Below, one piece after another: positions 4,864 to 5,295 of a DNA stretch of 5,295 nt (position 1 is its first letter; every line of letters begins with the position of its first letter). Under the pieces are notes generated by a model that searched no databases, was not told the DNA's origin, and was given only the letters and a program-made list of their open reading frames with translations. The stretch lies in assembly GCA_018812885.1 (NCBI GenBank), contig JAHJCW010000282.1, forward strand, positions 1 to 5,295, written 5' to 3'. Source of the stretch: a bacterium. Its GTDB lineage: Bacteria; Fidelibacterota; Marinisomatia; Marinisomatales; JAHJCW01. Both the position numbers and the translations under genes were made by a program.

Positions 4864-5295
4864 TTATTGAACAGCAGGAACTATATAATTTGCTATTAAG
4901 TCCAAAGCAGAGCGTTCATTAGTGTCGGCAGTATCCCAACCAACATAGGCATTGGAATTTGTAGCTACAATCATATTTAATTCAGGGAAATTAACAACAA
5001 ACTGACCGCCATGACCAATTGCTAAAAATACTTTGTATCCTTTGATCTTGCCTAACCACCACAGATATCCATATCCTCCATCGTGTAAATCACCCCAACT
5101 CCAACCGGATTGTGGCATACGGTTTTTTAAGGATTCTTTAACCCAATCATGAGGTACGATTTGTATCCCATTAATTTCACCATCGTTTAGATATAGATAA
5201 CCCAATACTGCCATATCACGAGTGGTGAAGAACATATTATTCCCGCCAAAATAGACGCCTTCCGGACTTTGTTTCCAATCTTGTATTGTAATACC
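4864..5295 (-). CDS. Beta-lactamase-family serine hydrolase, C-terminal part (cut by window edge)
   Basis: The reading frame stays open to the right edge, so the 143 residues seen here are the C-terminal part of a larger protein. The ATG at 5235-5233 is internal. Visible features fit the PF00144 family (class C beta-lactamase, esterase or D,D-peptidase fold). These are G-V-Y-F-G-G-N-N-M-F-F-T-T-R-D-M-A near the start (13-29), the L-Y-L-N-D-G helix end, Y-G-Y-L-W-W (75-80) and the third active-site motif H-G-G-Q (95-98), where His-x-Gly replaces Lys-Thr-Gly. F-P-E-L-N-M-I-V-A-T-N-S-N follows, the usual closing strand. The catalytic Ser-x-x-Lys and Tyr motifs would lie beyond the window. Members cleave esters, amides or peptidoglycan peptides, usually in the periplasm or outside the cell, and the exact substrate is not readable. 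Two stop codons in tandem (4866-4861) end the gene. Confidence 0.9.
   Translation of the reverse strand, partial: GITIQDWKQSPEGVYFGGNNMFFTTRDMAVLGYLYLNDGEINGIQIVPHDWVKESLKNRMPQSGWSWGDLHDGGYGYLWWLGKIKGYKVFLAIGHGGQFVVNFPELNMIVATNSNAYVGWDTADTNERSALDLIANYIVPAVQ

Noticed and set aside
5233..5235. ATG as the real start of the serine hydrolase
   Set aside because: The frame is open upstream to the window edge and encodes family-typical residues (Y-F-G-G-N-N) before this Met, so it is an internal codon and the gene is cut by the window.

Overview
All nine protein-coding genes in this window lie on the minus strand, so transcription runs from the right edge (5295) to the left. The DNA is AT-rich. The gene at 3829-4788 ends in a Por-type (type IX secretion) sorting domain with the 'FKLFQNYPNPFNP' signature. 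That points to the Fibrobacterota-Chlorobiota-Bacteroidota (FCB) group and its relatives. The wording of the motif is common in Marinimicrobia, Ignavibacteria, Calditrichota and KSB1-like lineages, but the phylum cannot be fixed from this window. Clear Shine-Dalgarno sites precede five of the eight starts visible here, which is more than is usual in Bacteroidota proper and slightly favours one of the deeper FCB lineages.

Layout from right to left (the direction of transcription). 5295-4864: the C-terminal part of a beta-lactamase-fold serine hydrolase, cut by the window edge. 4788-3829: a secreted protein with a long N-terminal signal, a beta-rich body and a T9SS type A sorting domain. 3788-1658: a tightly packed group of a four-helix membrane protein, a class I SAM methyltransferase (one base after the previous stop) and a PAPS-dependent sulfotransferase. 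None of these three has a convincing ribosome binding site, so they look like a translationally coupled unit. 1608-1069: a 67-residue two-helix membrane protein followed by a YbjQ-family (UPF0145) protein. Both have strong ribosome binding sites, and that of ybjQ overlaps the preceding stop codon. 983-285: a 116-residue four-helix membrane protein followed by a small lipoprotein. 284-1: no gene, but densely packed inverted and direct repeats.

The genes do not form one recognisable pathway. The likeliest functional pairs are the methyltransferase with the sulfotransferase (small-molecule or glycan/lipid tailoring, substrate unknown) and YbjQ with the small membrane protein (envelope-associated, function unknown). 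The most unusual part of the window is the left 284 bases. They contain a long bulged hairpin enclosing a second GC-rich hairpin, recurring GTTAAAGC and TTTAGC words, and a separate imperfect direct repeat folded around an inverted repeat. This could be a mobile or recombination-associated element or an operon-end structure. I found no evidence strong enough to name it. No CRISPR array, tRNA, rRNA, transposase or integrase is visible.
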